Assembly (NCBI RefSeq): GCF_900119075.1
Contig: NZ_FPIP01000004.1
Coordinates: 62,001-126,000 of the forward strand
Source of the DNA: Ruminococcus flavefaciens
Lineage (GTDB): Bacteria > Bacillota > Clostridia > Oscillospirales > Ruminococcaceae
Reading direction: 5' to 3'
Length of the DNA stretch: 64,000 nt
A program made the translations under genes and the position numbers. The notes beneath the pieces are model-generated. The model had not been told where the DNA came from and made no database searches. It saw only the letters and a list, made by a program, of their open reading frames with translations. Shown piece after piece: positions 1-7,317 of the stretch. Positions within the stretch are counted from its first letter, which is position 1. Each line of letters opens with the position of its first letter.

Positions 1-824
1 GTCTTGAATCCGACAAGCTTGACGTTGCGTTCATCGGCTCGGTGCCGACTCTCACATTCCTCAGTCAGGGACATGATATCTCGGTCATCGGCGGAGCAAT
101 GACAAACGGTCACGGCTACGTTATTAAGTCCGAATTTGCGGATAAGGACGAACAGGGCGTTGAGATACTCAAGGGCAGAAACGTTGCTTCCGTAAAGAAC
201 AGCGTTCAGGACGCAGAGCTCCAGATACTTCTCAAGAATGCACACATTGAGATAGGCGAGGGGGCTGACAAGGTAAATATCGTTTACTTTGACAGCCAGA
301 AGGACGCTTATGCAGCTCTTCTCAACAAGAATATCGACGCAGCTTCGGCATATTCGCCATACACTTCACTTGCAAAGTCGCAGGGCTACAAGGTAGTTTA
401 CTACTGCGCACACGAAAAGGCACTGGAGAACCAGCCATGCTGCCGTCAGGTCGCAAAGACTTCTGCTGTAAAGGATAATCCAAACACATTCACAGCTCTC
501 GAAAGAGCATTTATCAAGGCTTATCACCTTACACAGAGCGACCACGCAAAAACAATAAAGGACGTTAAGAAATACATCGACATAGAGGAAGATTTCATCG
601 AAACAGAGGTTTACGGCGGCTTCAGCGTATCAAGCCCCGATCCTGACAAGCAGGGTACTCTGACTCTTAAAGATACTATCGTAGAGCTTGGCTACACCGA
701 GGACTTCGACATTGAGCCGCACTACAACACAGACATCTACAAGAAAGCTCTTGACAGCATTTTAGCTGAGAGCAAAGATGACATCTACTCATCATTAAAG
801 GAGCATTTTGATGACTACGAATAA
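1..824 (+). CDS. ABC transporter substrate-binding protein, 5'-truncated
   Basis: The reading frame is open from base 3 at the window edge (LESDKLDVAFIGSVPTLTF...), so the N-terminus and any signal peptide lie outside. The visible 270 or so residues look like the SsuA/TauA/NMT1 periplasmic-binding-protein fold: an early 'DVAFIGSVP' segment, then alternating alpha/beta with helices such as 'AYAALLNKNIDAASAYSPYTSLAKSQGY'. Such proteins feed small anions or heterocycles (sulfonates, nitrate, thiamine precursors) to an ABC importer. The stop overlaps the start of the ATPase gene by 14 bases. The substrate is unknown. The Cys/Met genes downstream make a sulfur compound a reasonable guess, but this is inference. 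Confidence 0.85.
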   Translation, partial: LESDKLDVAFIGSVPTLTFLSQGHDISVIGGAMTNGHGYVIKSEFADKDEQGVEILKGRNVASVKNSVQDAELQILLKNAHIEIGEGADKVNIVYFDSQKDAYAALLNKNIDAASAYSPYTSLAKSQGYKVVYYCAHEKALENQPCCRQVAKTSAVKDNPNTFTALERAFIKAYHLTQSDHAKTIKDVKKYIDIEEDFIETEVYGGFSVSSPDPDKQGTLTLKDTIVELGYTEDFDIEPHYNTDIYKKALDSILAESKDDIYSSLKEHFDDYE

Positions 825-1629
825 AATTGAGATAAAAGACCTTACGGTCAATTACATTGAAAACAAACGAAGCTTCAACGCCCTCCACGACGTATCATTC
901 GGAGTGGGCAGGGGAGAGTTCGTCAGCGTTATCGGAGCCAGCGGCTGCGGAAAGTCCACGCTTCTCAGCGTACTTGAGGGACTTTATACTCCCGCAGGGG
1001 GCTCGGTGCAGATAGACGGCAAGGAGCTTCACGGCACAGGCACAGAGCGCGGAGTGGTATTTCAGCACTACTCCCTGTTCCCGTGGATGACTACAAGAAA
1101 GAACATCGAGTTCGGCATAAAGCAGTCACGCCACGACGTAAAGCGCAGCGAACGCGCTAAGATAGCAGACGAGTTCCTCACAAAGGTGGGACTTACAGGC
1201 TTCGGCAGCAAGTATCCCTCACAGCTCTCAGGCGGTATGCAGCAGAGAGCGGCTATTGCAAGAGCTCTTGCAATGGATACCGAGATACTCCTCATGGACG
1301 AACCGTTCTCCGCTATTGACGCAAAGAACCGCGTTATATTGCAGGAGCTTCTCCTTAAATTATGGGAGGGCGACGGCACTGAGGAGCGCAAGACAGTAGT
1401 TTTCGTAACTCACGATATCGACGAGGCTATACTTCTTTCCGATAAGATAGTAGTTCTTACAGCTCACCCCGGTACTGTAAACGAGGTAGTGAACGTTCCT
1501 TTTGAGCGTCCACGCAGACGTGAGGACTTGGTAAAGACAGACGAGTACGGAAAGTTCCGCAACAGGCTCCTGTCACTGCTTTACAGCGATATTGCCGAGC
1601 GTATCGGCGGAGATGAGGTGGTACTATGA
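811..1629 (+). CDS. ABC transporter ATP-binding protein (SsuB/TauB type)
   Basis: The protein is an ATPase of 272 residues powering the adjacent importer. Visible motifs are Walker A GASGCGKST (about residues 42-50), Q-loop VVFQHYSLFPW, ABC signature LSGGMQQRAAIARAL, Walker B ILLMDEPFSAID and switch histidine VTHD. The QHYSLFPW stretch is typical of nitrate/sulfonate/taurine ATPases. I chose the ATG at 811 over the TTG at 808 because AAAGGAG at 797-803 lies 7 bases before it. It overlaps the binding-protein gene upstream, and its stop overlaps the permease start (ATGA), so the three are translationally coupled. The transported substrate cannot be read from the sequence. Confidence 0.93.
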   Translation: MTTNKIEIKDLTVNYIENKRSFNALHDVSFGVGRGEFVSVIGASGCGKSTLLSVLEGLYTPAGGSVQIDGKELHGTGTERGVVFQHYSLFPWMTTRKNIEFGIKQSRHDVKRSERAKIADEFLTKVGLTGFGSKYPSQLSGGMQQRAAIARALAMDTEILLMDEPFSAIDAKNRVILQELLLKLWEGDGTEERKTVVFVTHDIDEAILLSDKIVVLTAHPGTVNEVVNVPFERPRRREDLVKTDEYGKFRNRLLSLLYSDIAERIGGDEVVL

Positions 1630-2546
1630 CATTCAGAAAACGCTACCTCCGCATAACACATCTGCTGTTCATAGCACTGCTGCTGATACAGCTTCTTCCC
1701 GACAAGTCCACAAAGGACGTATTCACAAGCTCACTCATTATATTTGCAGTAGGACTTGAAATCATAGTCCTTGCCGCTTCTTCATTTATCAAAAAGGAAG
1801 AGGGACTGTCGCTTCTTCTGGATATAACAGGCTTTGTATATGTGCTTCTTGCAGTATGGTCACTGGCAACGGCAAAATACAACGTGCTCAACGACCTGCT
1901 TTTCCCTGCACCGGGCAAGGTGATACACCAGTTCACCGAGGACAGGTCGGCTATCCTCACAAATATAGTCAGCTCACTGGGAACCACTGTCAAGGGCTTT
2001 ATCCTTGCAGCTGTAGTGGCTATCCCACTGGGACTTTTCATAGGCTGGAGCGCAAGAGTTGGCGGAGCTGCCACATACATCACAAAGTTTTTCAGCTCAA
2101 TACCGCCTATAGTTTACATTCCTTACGGAATAGCACTTCTCCCAACATTCAAGTCAGTATCCGTATTCGTTATCTTCCTCGCAACATTCTGGCCTGTATT
2201 CGCAGGAACCATGAGCGGAGTTCTCGGCGTTGACAAGAAGATAATCGACTCGGCAAAGGTACTCAACGTAAGCAAGCCCGAAATGCTGTTCAGAGTAATA
2301 CTTCCTGCGTCATTACAGCAGATATTCCTCGGTTGCAATCAGGGACTCAGCGTATCATTCATACTCCTCACATCTGCGGAGATGATAGGCGCAAGGGACG
2401 GAATGGGCTACTATGTCAAGTATTATTCGGACTTCGGCGACTATACACGTGCTATCACAGGACTTCTCGTTATCGGTTTTGTAGTAATAGGAGTTACTTT
2501 CCTGTTCAATAAGCTCCAGAACCGACTTTTAAGGTGGAAACGATGA
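1626..2546 (+). CDS. ABC transporter permease (SsuC/TauC type)
   Basis: A 306-residue inner-membrane permease, about six to eight hydrophobic segments. Two N-terminal membrane segments precede the usual BPD_transp_1 domain, which begins near 'LGTTVKGFILAAVVAIPLGLFIGW'. The EAA-type loop that docks on the ATPase reads as 'DSAKVLNVSKPEMLFRVILPASL'. It shares ATGA with the ATPase stop, so it is the last gene of the importer. A strong hairpin with a T-rich tail follows at 2600-2644. Substrate not determined. Confidence 0.92.
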   Translation: MTFRKRYLRITHLLFIALLLIQLLPDKSTKDVFTSSLIIFAVGLEIIVLAASSFIKKEEGLSLLLDITGFVYVLLAVWSLATAKYNVLNDLLFPAPGKVIHQFTEDRSAILTNIVSSLGTTVKGFILAAVVAIPLGLFIGWSARVGGAATYITKFFSSIPPIVYIPYGIALLPTFKSVSVFVIFLATFWPVFAGTMSGVLGVDKKIIDSAKVLNVSKPEMLFRVILPASLQQIFLGCNQGLSVSFILLTSAEMIGARDGMGYYVKYYSDFGDYTRAITGLLVIGFVVIGVTFLFNKLQNRLLRWKR

Positions 2547-2599
2547 GCGCAGAGCCTGCGCCCCTTTAAGGTGGAAAAAATGAAAAAATATAAGATGAT

Positions 2600-2644
2600 A
2601 AAGCCGAAGAGCGATGATTGTTCGTTCTTTGGCTTTCTTTATTT
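2600..2644 (+). terminator. Rho-independent terminator of the ABC importer operon
   Basis: A 15-base-pair stem (2600-2614 with 2622-2636, two G-T pairs, 7-base loop) followed by CTTTATTTC. It sits 53 bases after the permease stop and interrupts the open frame 2571-2807, which I therefore do not call as a gene. Confidence 0.75.
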
Positions 2645-2684
2645 CAGAACTACGTGCTTGATATTGCAAATTTATTCAAGACTT

Positions 2685-2757
2685 TGTAGGGAACACCGCC
2701 CTCGGCGTTCCACGTCATACGCAATATCATCAAACGGAGAGGGCGCCGTTCCCTACA
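2685..2757. repeat. Modular TGTAGGG/CCCTACA palindromic repeat, copy A
   Basis: Inverted repeat opening with TGTAGGGAAC and closing with GTTCCCTACA. The inner arms are GCCCTCGGCGTTCC and GAGGGCGCCGTTCC. Related elements are at 4009-4085, 6209-6239, 8683-8779 and 47279-47376. With the terminator at 2600-2644 it fills most of the gap between the permease and the next promoter. Confidence 0.8.
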
Positions 2758-2789
2758 AGTTTAACAAAATCTATAAAACCTACAGGAAT

Positions 2790-2862
2790 AATAGAATAAT
2801 TCTATAACTATCGCTGAATATAGTCTAAACCTATTGACATTGTATGCTAATCATGGTATAAT
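2790..2862 (+). promoter_or_regulatory. Consensus sigma-A promoter with two ATAG-N7-CTAT dyads
   Basis: TTGACA at 2834-2839 and TATAAT at 2857-2862 are separated by 17 bases, a perfect consensus promoter. Upstream, ATAG-N7-CTATAACT spans 2791-2809. A second ATAG-N7-CTAT (2820-2834) runs into the -35. The same dyad occurs upstream of the ligase gene (7201-7220) and the oxidoreductase operon (10801-10820). The pattern fits a LysR-type box, and the nearby LysR gene at 6261 is the candidate regulator. Confidence 0.8.
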
Positions 2863-2913
2863 GCATATAGTTCCGATAGGAATACAAGAGATTAACAAAA
2901 AGGAGTGCTGAAC

Positions 2914-3018
2914 ATGAGAACCAATATGATGTGTTGTATGCAGTGTTGTTGTATGAACAAGTCAAACGATATCCGTATTCTGCATACCTATGCTCAGCGA
3001 TGTTGCGTCATCTCCTGA
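2914..3018 (+). CDS. 34-residue Cys-rich leader peptide (putative attenuator peptide)
   Basis: A 34-codon frame opening MRTNMMCCMQCCCM and ending CCVIS, with 7 Cys codons clustered in runs of 2, 3 and 2. AAAAAGGAG at 2897-2905 lies 8 bases before the ATG, and it follows a perfect promoter. It ends 28 bases before a hairpin-plus-T-run terminator that lies ahead of the methyltransferase gene. This layout matches amino-acid attenuation: ribosome stalling at Cys codons when Cys-tRNA is scarce could prevent termination. The downstream metB/C-like and cysK genes fit cysteine as the signal. A direct role for the peptide itself (e.g. metal or thiol binding) is the alternative. Confidence 0.7.
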   Translation: MRTNMMCCMQCCCMNKSNDIRILHTYAQRCCVIS

Positions 3019-3046
3019 CTTTAAGCGAGTAAAATGTTATGCGTGG

Positions 3047-3076
3047 AATGCGAATGTCATTCTGCGCATTTTTTAT
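3047..3076 (+). terminator. Leader terminator (attenuator) after the Cys-rich peptide
   Basis: AATGC (3047-3051) pairs with GCATT (3066-3070), and an inner GAAT/ATTC stem sits inside with a small bulge. T-rich CATTTTTTATT follows. The methyltransferase RBS GGGAGAG (3079-3085) is just downstream, so read-through is required for expression. Confidence 0.65.
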
Positions 3077-3091
3077 TAGGGAGAGTTTACT

Positions 3092-3988
3092 ATGGTCAAT
3101 GAAAGAGAAAGCGTTACCGCTAAGATATGTGCCTTTGTTAGAGCCTGGCACTCAAACAGGGCGCGGCAGAAGATATACGACGACTACCTTGCCTACGATA
3201 TGCTCGGCAAGGAGGAATACGACAGCATTTACGAGCTCATCAGCAGCGGACTGGACGGCTCCCAGCAGTTCACCCGTGAAGACACAGAGGAGATAATCAG
3301 CGAGTACTTCGCACCAATACCTCTGTCAAGGATACACTTTAATGAGAGCAGGCTGGCGGATTTCGCAAAGGAAAACGGGAAGATACAGTACGTCATCTGC
3401 GGAGCAGGTTCGGATACCTTTGCATTCCGCAACGACAACGAGAACATTGAGGTTTTCGAGATAGACCACCCCGACACTCAGCGCTACAAGCTGGAAAAGA
3501 TTCGGGAGCTTGAATGGAATATCCGCGATAATGTCCACTATGTGCCTGTTGACTTCGAGCGCGAGCGAATGTGCAGCAAGCTTCTTGCAGCAGGCTTTGA
3601 TCCGAAGAAAAAGACCTTTTTCAGCATCCTCGGAGTTACCTATTATCTTACGCTGGACGTATTCACGGATACATTGAAGCAAATGGCGGAGCTTTCGGCT
3701 CTCGGCAGTGCTGTGGTCTTTGACTATCCCATAAAAACAGGGGAGTTCCCCAGACGAGTACAGCGTCTTGAACAGATTACCGAGGGCATGGGTGAGGTAA
3801 TGCGCGGCGGATATGATTACAATGAAGTATCCCGTGCGCTTTATTCACTCGGCTTTCAGATAGACACATATATGCCGCCCGAAAAGGTGCAGAGAGAGTA
3901 CTTCGACGGCAGAGAGGACGGCTTGAAGGCATTTGAAAATGTCAGCCTGATATCGGCTATATATACCGCAGGCTACGATTACGAATAA
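3092..3988 (+). CDS. Class I SAM-dependent methyltransferase, PPM1/LCMT (Tcmp/OlnO) family
   Basis: A 298-residue cytoplasmic methyltransferase. The SAM-binding stretch 'VICGAGSDTFAFR' followed by 'VFEIDHPDTQRYK' is the hallmark of the leucine-carboxyl/polyketide O-methyltransferase family (PPM1, TcmP, OlnO). 'FFSILGVTYYLT' corresponds to the later 'EGvtmYL' motif. The substrate in bacteria is usually unknown. It is the first large gene after the Cys-rich attenuator, and the next genes are a Cys/Met PLP enzyme and cysteine synthase, so it may act on a thiol or carboxylate metabolite. That is inference. GGGAGAG lies 6 bases before the ATG. Confidence 0.85.
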   Translation: MVNERESVTAKICAFVRAWHSNRARQKIYDDYLAYDMLGKEEYDSIYELISSGLDGSQQFTREDTEEIISEYFAPIPLSRIHFNESRLADFAKENGKIQYVICGAGSDTFAFRNDNENIEVFEIDHPDTQRYKLEKIRELEWNIRDNVHYVPVDFERERMCSKLLAAGFDPKKKTFFSILGVTYYLTLDVFTDTLKQMAELSALGSAVVFDYPIKTGEFPRRVQRLEQITEGMGEVMRGGYDYNEVSRALYSLGFQIDTYMPPEKVQREYFDGREDGLKAFENVSLISAIYTAGYDYE

Positions 3989-4008
3989 ACGTCATTAACC
4001 ATATATTT

Positions 4009-4085
4009 TGTAGGGGGCGATGCCCACATCGCCCCGCAATTAACGAATTATGTCAGACGGGCTGATGTGGGCATCAGCCCCTACA
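4009..4085. repeat. Modular TGTAGGG/CCCTACA palindromic repeat, copy B
   Basis: Opens TGTAGGGGGCGATG and closes CATCAGCCCCTACA. Inside are two palindromic stems, one of GGCGATG..CATCGCC type and one of GGGCTGATG..CATCAGCCC type. It sits between the methyltransferase and the Cys/Met PLP gene and could form a large RNA hairpin between co-transcribed genes. Confidence 0.8.
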
Positions 4086-4101
4086 GAAAAGGAGAATTAT
4101 T

Positions 4102-5262
4102 ATGAGCAATTATAAAAATACAGAAACCACACTTATCCACGGAGGTATCTCCATTGACGAGCGCACAGGCGCTGTAAATATCCCGATATACCAGACCTCT
4201 ACCTACAAGCAGGACGGTCTCGGTAAAATGCGCGGCTATGAGTACTCCCGTACAGGCAACCCCACCCGTGAAGCTCTTGAAGCTCTTATCAGAGACCTTG
4301 AAGGCGGCGTTGCAGGCTTTGCATTCGGCTCGGGAATGGCAGCTCTTACCGCAGTTCTCAGCCTGCTTCACAGCGGCGACAGAGTTCTTATCTCCAGCAA
4401 CGTTTACGGCGGCACATTCCGCCTGCTTAGCAAGGTATTCGACCACTTTAACATCACATATACTATCGCAGACACTACAGACCTTGCAGTTTACGAGAGC
4501 CAGATAAGCTCCGATGTAAAGGCAGTCATCATCGAGAGCCCTGCAAATCCGCTCATGACAGTTACCGATATAAAAGCTGTTGCAGAGGTATCCCATAAGC
4601 ACGGACTTCTCGTTATCGTGGACAATACATTCATGACGCCGTATCTTCAGAAGCCCCTTGAGCTGGGCGCTGATATCGTAGTTCACAGCGCTACAAAGTA
4701 CCTCGGCGGTCACAGCGACGTTGTTTCCGGACTTGCAGTTGTAAATTCAAAGGAGCTTGCAGAAAAGATAGCCTTTATCCAGAATTCCACAGGCGGAGTC
4801 CTCGGACCTTTCGATTCATTCCTGCTTATCCGCGGTATAAAAACTCTTGCAGTACGCATGGACAGACACGTTGAGAACGCTGAAAAGATAGCAAAGCTCC
4901 TTGAAAATCACAAGGCAGTAAAAAGCGTCTACTACCCCGGACTTGAAAGCAGTCAGGGCTATGAGATAAACCGCAGACAGGCTAAGAACGGCGGTGCTAT
5001 GATATCATTCGAGCTTCACGAAAACTACGACATAAATACATTCTTTGAGAGTCTGGAGCTTGTCTCACTGGCTGAGAGCCTCGGCGGCGTGGAGTCCCTT
5101 GTATGCCACCCCTCATCAATGACTCATGCTTCCATTCCTGCCGATATCAGAAAGAAAGTCGGCATAACAGACGGACTTATCCGTTTATCGGTCGGAATAG
5201 AAAATATTGAGGATATTATCGCAGATATCGAACAAGCTATTGCAAAATCAGAGAGAAAGTGA
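4102..5262 (+). CDS. Cystathionine gamma-synthase/lyase family PLP enzyme
   Basis: A 386-residue protein of the Cys/Met-metabolism PLP family (MetB/MetC/MccB/MGL). Landmarks are 'YEYSRTGNPTREALE' near the N-terminus, 'FGSGMAALTAVLSL', the aspartate strand 'LLVIVDNTFMTP', and the PLP lysine in 'HSATKYLGGHSDVVSG'. The C-terminal 'SLAESLGGVESLVCHPSSMTHA' is typical of the family. Sequence alone does not separate gamma-synthase, gamma-lyase, beta-lyase and methionine gamma-lyase. The adjacent cysK, starting 11 bases after the stop, makes cystathionine-to-cysteine or cysteine/homocysteine interconversion likely. AAAGGAG precedes the ATG. Confidence 0.9.
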   Translation: MSNYKNTETTLIHGGISIDERTGAVNIPIYQTSTYKQDGLGKMRGYEYSRTGNPTREALEALIRDLEGGVAGFAFGSGMAALTAVLSLLHSGDRVLISSNVYGGTFRLLSKVFDHFNITYTIADTTDLAVYESQISSDVKAVIIESPANPLMTVTDIKAVAEVSHKHGLLVIVDNTFMTPYLQKPLELGADIVVHSATKYLGGHSDVVSGLAVVNSKELAEKIAFIQNSTGGVLGPFDSFLLIRGIKTLAVRMDRHVENAEKIAKLLENHKAVKSVYYPGLESSQGYEINRRQAKNGGAMISFELHENYDINTFFESLELVSLAESLGGVESLVCHPSSMTHASIPADIRKKVGITDGLIRLSVGIENIEDIIADIEQAIAKSERK

Positions 5263-5272
5263 GATAATATAT

Positions 5273-6184
5273 ATGAGGTACTATGATTCAATGCAGGCTC
5301 TCATCGGAGATACACCTCTGGTAAGGCTTGGAAATCTCGTTCAGAATGAGGGCGTGAACGTCTTTGCGAAGCTGGAGCTCTACAATCCCTCGGGCAGCGT
5401 CAAGGACAGAACAGGTCTCTACATGATAAACGACGCCGAGAAAAAAGGGCTTCTCAAAAAGGGCGGCACTATCGTTGAGGCTACCGCAGGAAATACAGGA
5501 CTTGGCATAGCATTTGCGGCTCTGAACCGCGGCTACAGGATAATATTTGTAGTTCCCACGAAATTCTCAGCCGAGAAGCAGTCTCTCCTCCGCGCACTGG
5601 GGGCAGAGGTGATAAATACTCCCCGTGAAAAGGGAATGCTTGGAGCTGTTGCAAAGGCTGAGGAGATAAAGGCTCAGATACCCGGCTCTATCTCACTGGA
5701 GCAGTTCAAGAACCAGAGCAATCCACTTGCACATTACGAAACTACAGGCAGGGAGATATTTGAAGCTCTCGACGGCAGGATAGACTATGTAGTTGCGGGC
5801 GCAGGCAGCGGCGGCACCTATACGGGAATACTCCGCTATATCAAGGAGCGCGTACCCAATGCAAAGGGCATACTTGCAGATCCCGTAGGCTCTACTATGG
5901 GCGGCGGAGAGCACTCCGACTACAACATCGAGGGCATAGGCAATGATTTTATTGCCGAGACCATGGATATGTCCCTTGTGGACAAGGTCATCAAGATAAA
6001 CGACGAAGAGGCTTTCAATACAGCCCGTCTGCTGGCAAAGACCGAGGGCGTTATCGCAGGCTCCTCATCGGGAGCGGCTATGTCGGCAGTCCTCAAGCTC
6101 ATCGAAAGCGGCGCAAAGGGCAATATCGTGACGGTGTTCCCCGACCGCGGAGACCGCTATTTCAGCACGGGGCTCTTTGATTAG
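5273..6184 (+). CDS. cysK: Cysteine synthase (O-acetylserine sulfhydrylase)
   Basis: This enzyme of 303 residues makes cysteine from O-acetylserine and sulfide with PLP. The PLP lysine is in 'NPSGSVKDRTGLYMI', the substrate loop in 'EATAGNTGLGIA', and the phosphate loop in 'VAGAGSGGTYTG'. The C-terminal SSG serine is in 'IAGSSSGAAMSA'. I take the ATG at 5273 (MRYYDSMQAL), which gives the usual length. The longer in-frame extension to 5207 would overlap the upstream gene. GAAAGTGAG is a weak RBS, so coupling to the preceding gene is likely. A cystathionine beta-synthase role is possible for this family but there is no CBS domain. Confidence 0.92.
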   Translation: MRYYDSMQALIGDTPLVRLGNLVQNEGVNVFAKLELYNPSGSVKDRTGLYMINDAEKKGLLKKGGTIVEATAGNTGLGIAFAALNRGYRIIFVVPTKFSAEKQSLLRALGAEVINTPREKGMLGAVAKAEEIKAQIPGSISLEQFKNQSNPLAHYETTGREIFEALDGRIDYVVAGAGSGGTYTGILRYIKERVPNAKGILADPVGSTMGGGEHSDYNIEGIGNDFIAETMDMSLVDKVIKINDEEAFNTARLLAKTEGVIAGSSSGAAMSAVLKLIESGAKGNIVTVFPDRGDRYFSTGLFD

Positions 6185-6208
6185 TGAGCAGAAGAACTAA
6201 GAACTATG

Positions 6209-6239
6209 TGTAGGGGACGGCGTCCTCGACGTCCCGTCT
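6209..6239. repeat. TGTAGGGG half-repeat, copy C
   Basis: A single TGTAGGGGACGGCGTCC arm followed by GACGTCCCGTC, matching the 'GGGACGTC..GACGCCGTCCC' cassette found complete at 47310-47340. It lies between cysK and the LysR gene. Confidence 0.65.
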
Positions 6240-6260
6240 GAGAATTAATGGAGGTACACA

Positions 6261-7172
6261 ATGACTTTACAGCAGCTTAAATACATACTTGCAATATCTG
6301 CAACAGGCTCAATGAACAAGGCGGCTGAGCAGCTTTATGTCTCTCAGCCCTCGCTGACATCGTCAGTACAGGAGCTTGAAAAGGAGATAGGCATCAAGAT
6401 ATTCAACCGCAGCGGCAGGGGAGTTACCCTTACCAATGACGGTGCGGAGTTCATACAGTATGCCCGTCAGGTGGTAGGACAGTTCGACGTTCTTGCGGAG
6501 AAGTATATCAGCAAGGGTAATGTGAAAAAGAAGTTCGGCGTGTCCACTCAGCATTACTCCTTTGCAGTAAAGGCATTCGTGGAAATGGTCAAGGAGTTCG
6601 ACACAGCGGAGTATGAATTTGCAGTCCGCGAGACCAAGACTGCCGAGGTCATCAGCGACGTTGCGACTATGAGGAGCGAGATAGGCATTATCTACCTCAA
6701 CGACTTCAACCGCAAGTCCATAACCAAGCTGCTGCATTCAAACGGTCTGGAGTTCCATACGCTGACAAAGTGCAGTCCATTCGTTTACCTGTGGAAAGGA
6801 CACCCCCTTGCCAAGGAAAAGAAGATAACCTTTGAGCAGCTTGCTGATTATCCCTGCCTCTCATTCGAGCAGGGCGACAACAGCACATTCTATCTGGCTG
6901 AGGAGCTTCTCAGCACTGCCGACTATCAGCGTACTATCAAGGCTAACGACAGAGCTACAATGCTGAACCTGATGATAGGACTGAACGGCTATACACTGTG
7001 CTCGGGAATCATCTGCGAGGAGCTCAACGGCAGCGACTACATCGCCGTTCCCTTTGAGGACGACTCCGATGAGATAATGGAGATAGGCTATATCACGCTG
7101 AAAAACGTGATACTCAGCGAAATGGCAGAGATATACATCGACGAGATAAAGGCTTATCTTAATATCACTTGA
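6261..7172 (+). CDS. LysR-family transcriptional regulator
   Basis: 303 residues. The N-terminal winged helix reads 'MTLQQLKYILAISATGSMNKAAEQLYVSQPSLTSSVQELEKEIG', a classic LysR helix-turn-helix, followed by 'LTNDGAEFIQYARQV'. The remainder is a periplasmic-binding-like effector domain. ATGGAGG precedes the ATG. LysR proteins usually bind dyads of ATA-N9-TAT type next to their own gene. Exactly such a dyad lies 29-48 bases after its stop, ahead of the ligase gene, and again at two other promoters. I infer that it controls the Cys leader operon, the ligase and the oxidoreductase operon, with an unknown effector. Confidence 0.93.
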   Translation: MTLQQLKYILAISATGSMNKAAEQLYVSQPSLTSSVQELEKEIGIKIFNRSGRGVTLTNDGAEFIQYARQVVGQFDVLAEKYISKGNVKKKFGVSTQHYSFAVKAFVEMVKEFDTAEYEFAVRETKTAEVISDVATMRSEIGIIYLNDFNRKSITKLLHSNGLEFHTLTKCSPFVYLWKGHPLAKEKKITFEQLADYPCLSFEQGDNSTFYLAEELLSTADYQRTIKANDRATMLNLMIGLNGYTLCSGIICEELNGSDYIAVPFEDDSDEIMEIGYITLKNVILSEMAEIYIDEIKAYLNIT

Positions 7173-7200
7173 AAGCCGTTTGCGAATCGATTATATAAGC

Positions 7201-7268
7201 TATAGTCTTAGCTTATAACTCGGAATAACCCTTTGGTATTGGACAAATGTCATCAAGGGGTGTATAAT
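7201..7268 (+). promoter_or_regulatory. Ligase promoter with LysR-type dyad
   Basis: TATAG-N7-TTATAACT at 7201-7220, -35 TTGGAC at 7239-7244, -10 TATAAT at 7263-7268 (18-base spacer, GTGTATAATTA context). Offsets and much of the sequence are identical to those upstream of the oxidoreductase operon (10801-10868), where the dyad is TATAG-N7-CTATAACC. Confidence 0.8.
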
Positions 7269-7317
7269 TAAAACATACCAAACAGATATATATTATAGAA
7301 TATGGAGGATAAATACA

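Noticed and set aside
2571..2807. Open frame of 78 codons after the permease
   Set aside because: It runs through a terminator hairpin and a palindromic repeat, and has no protein-like composition.
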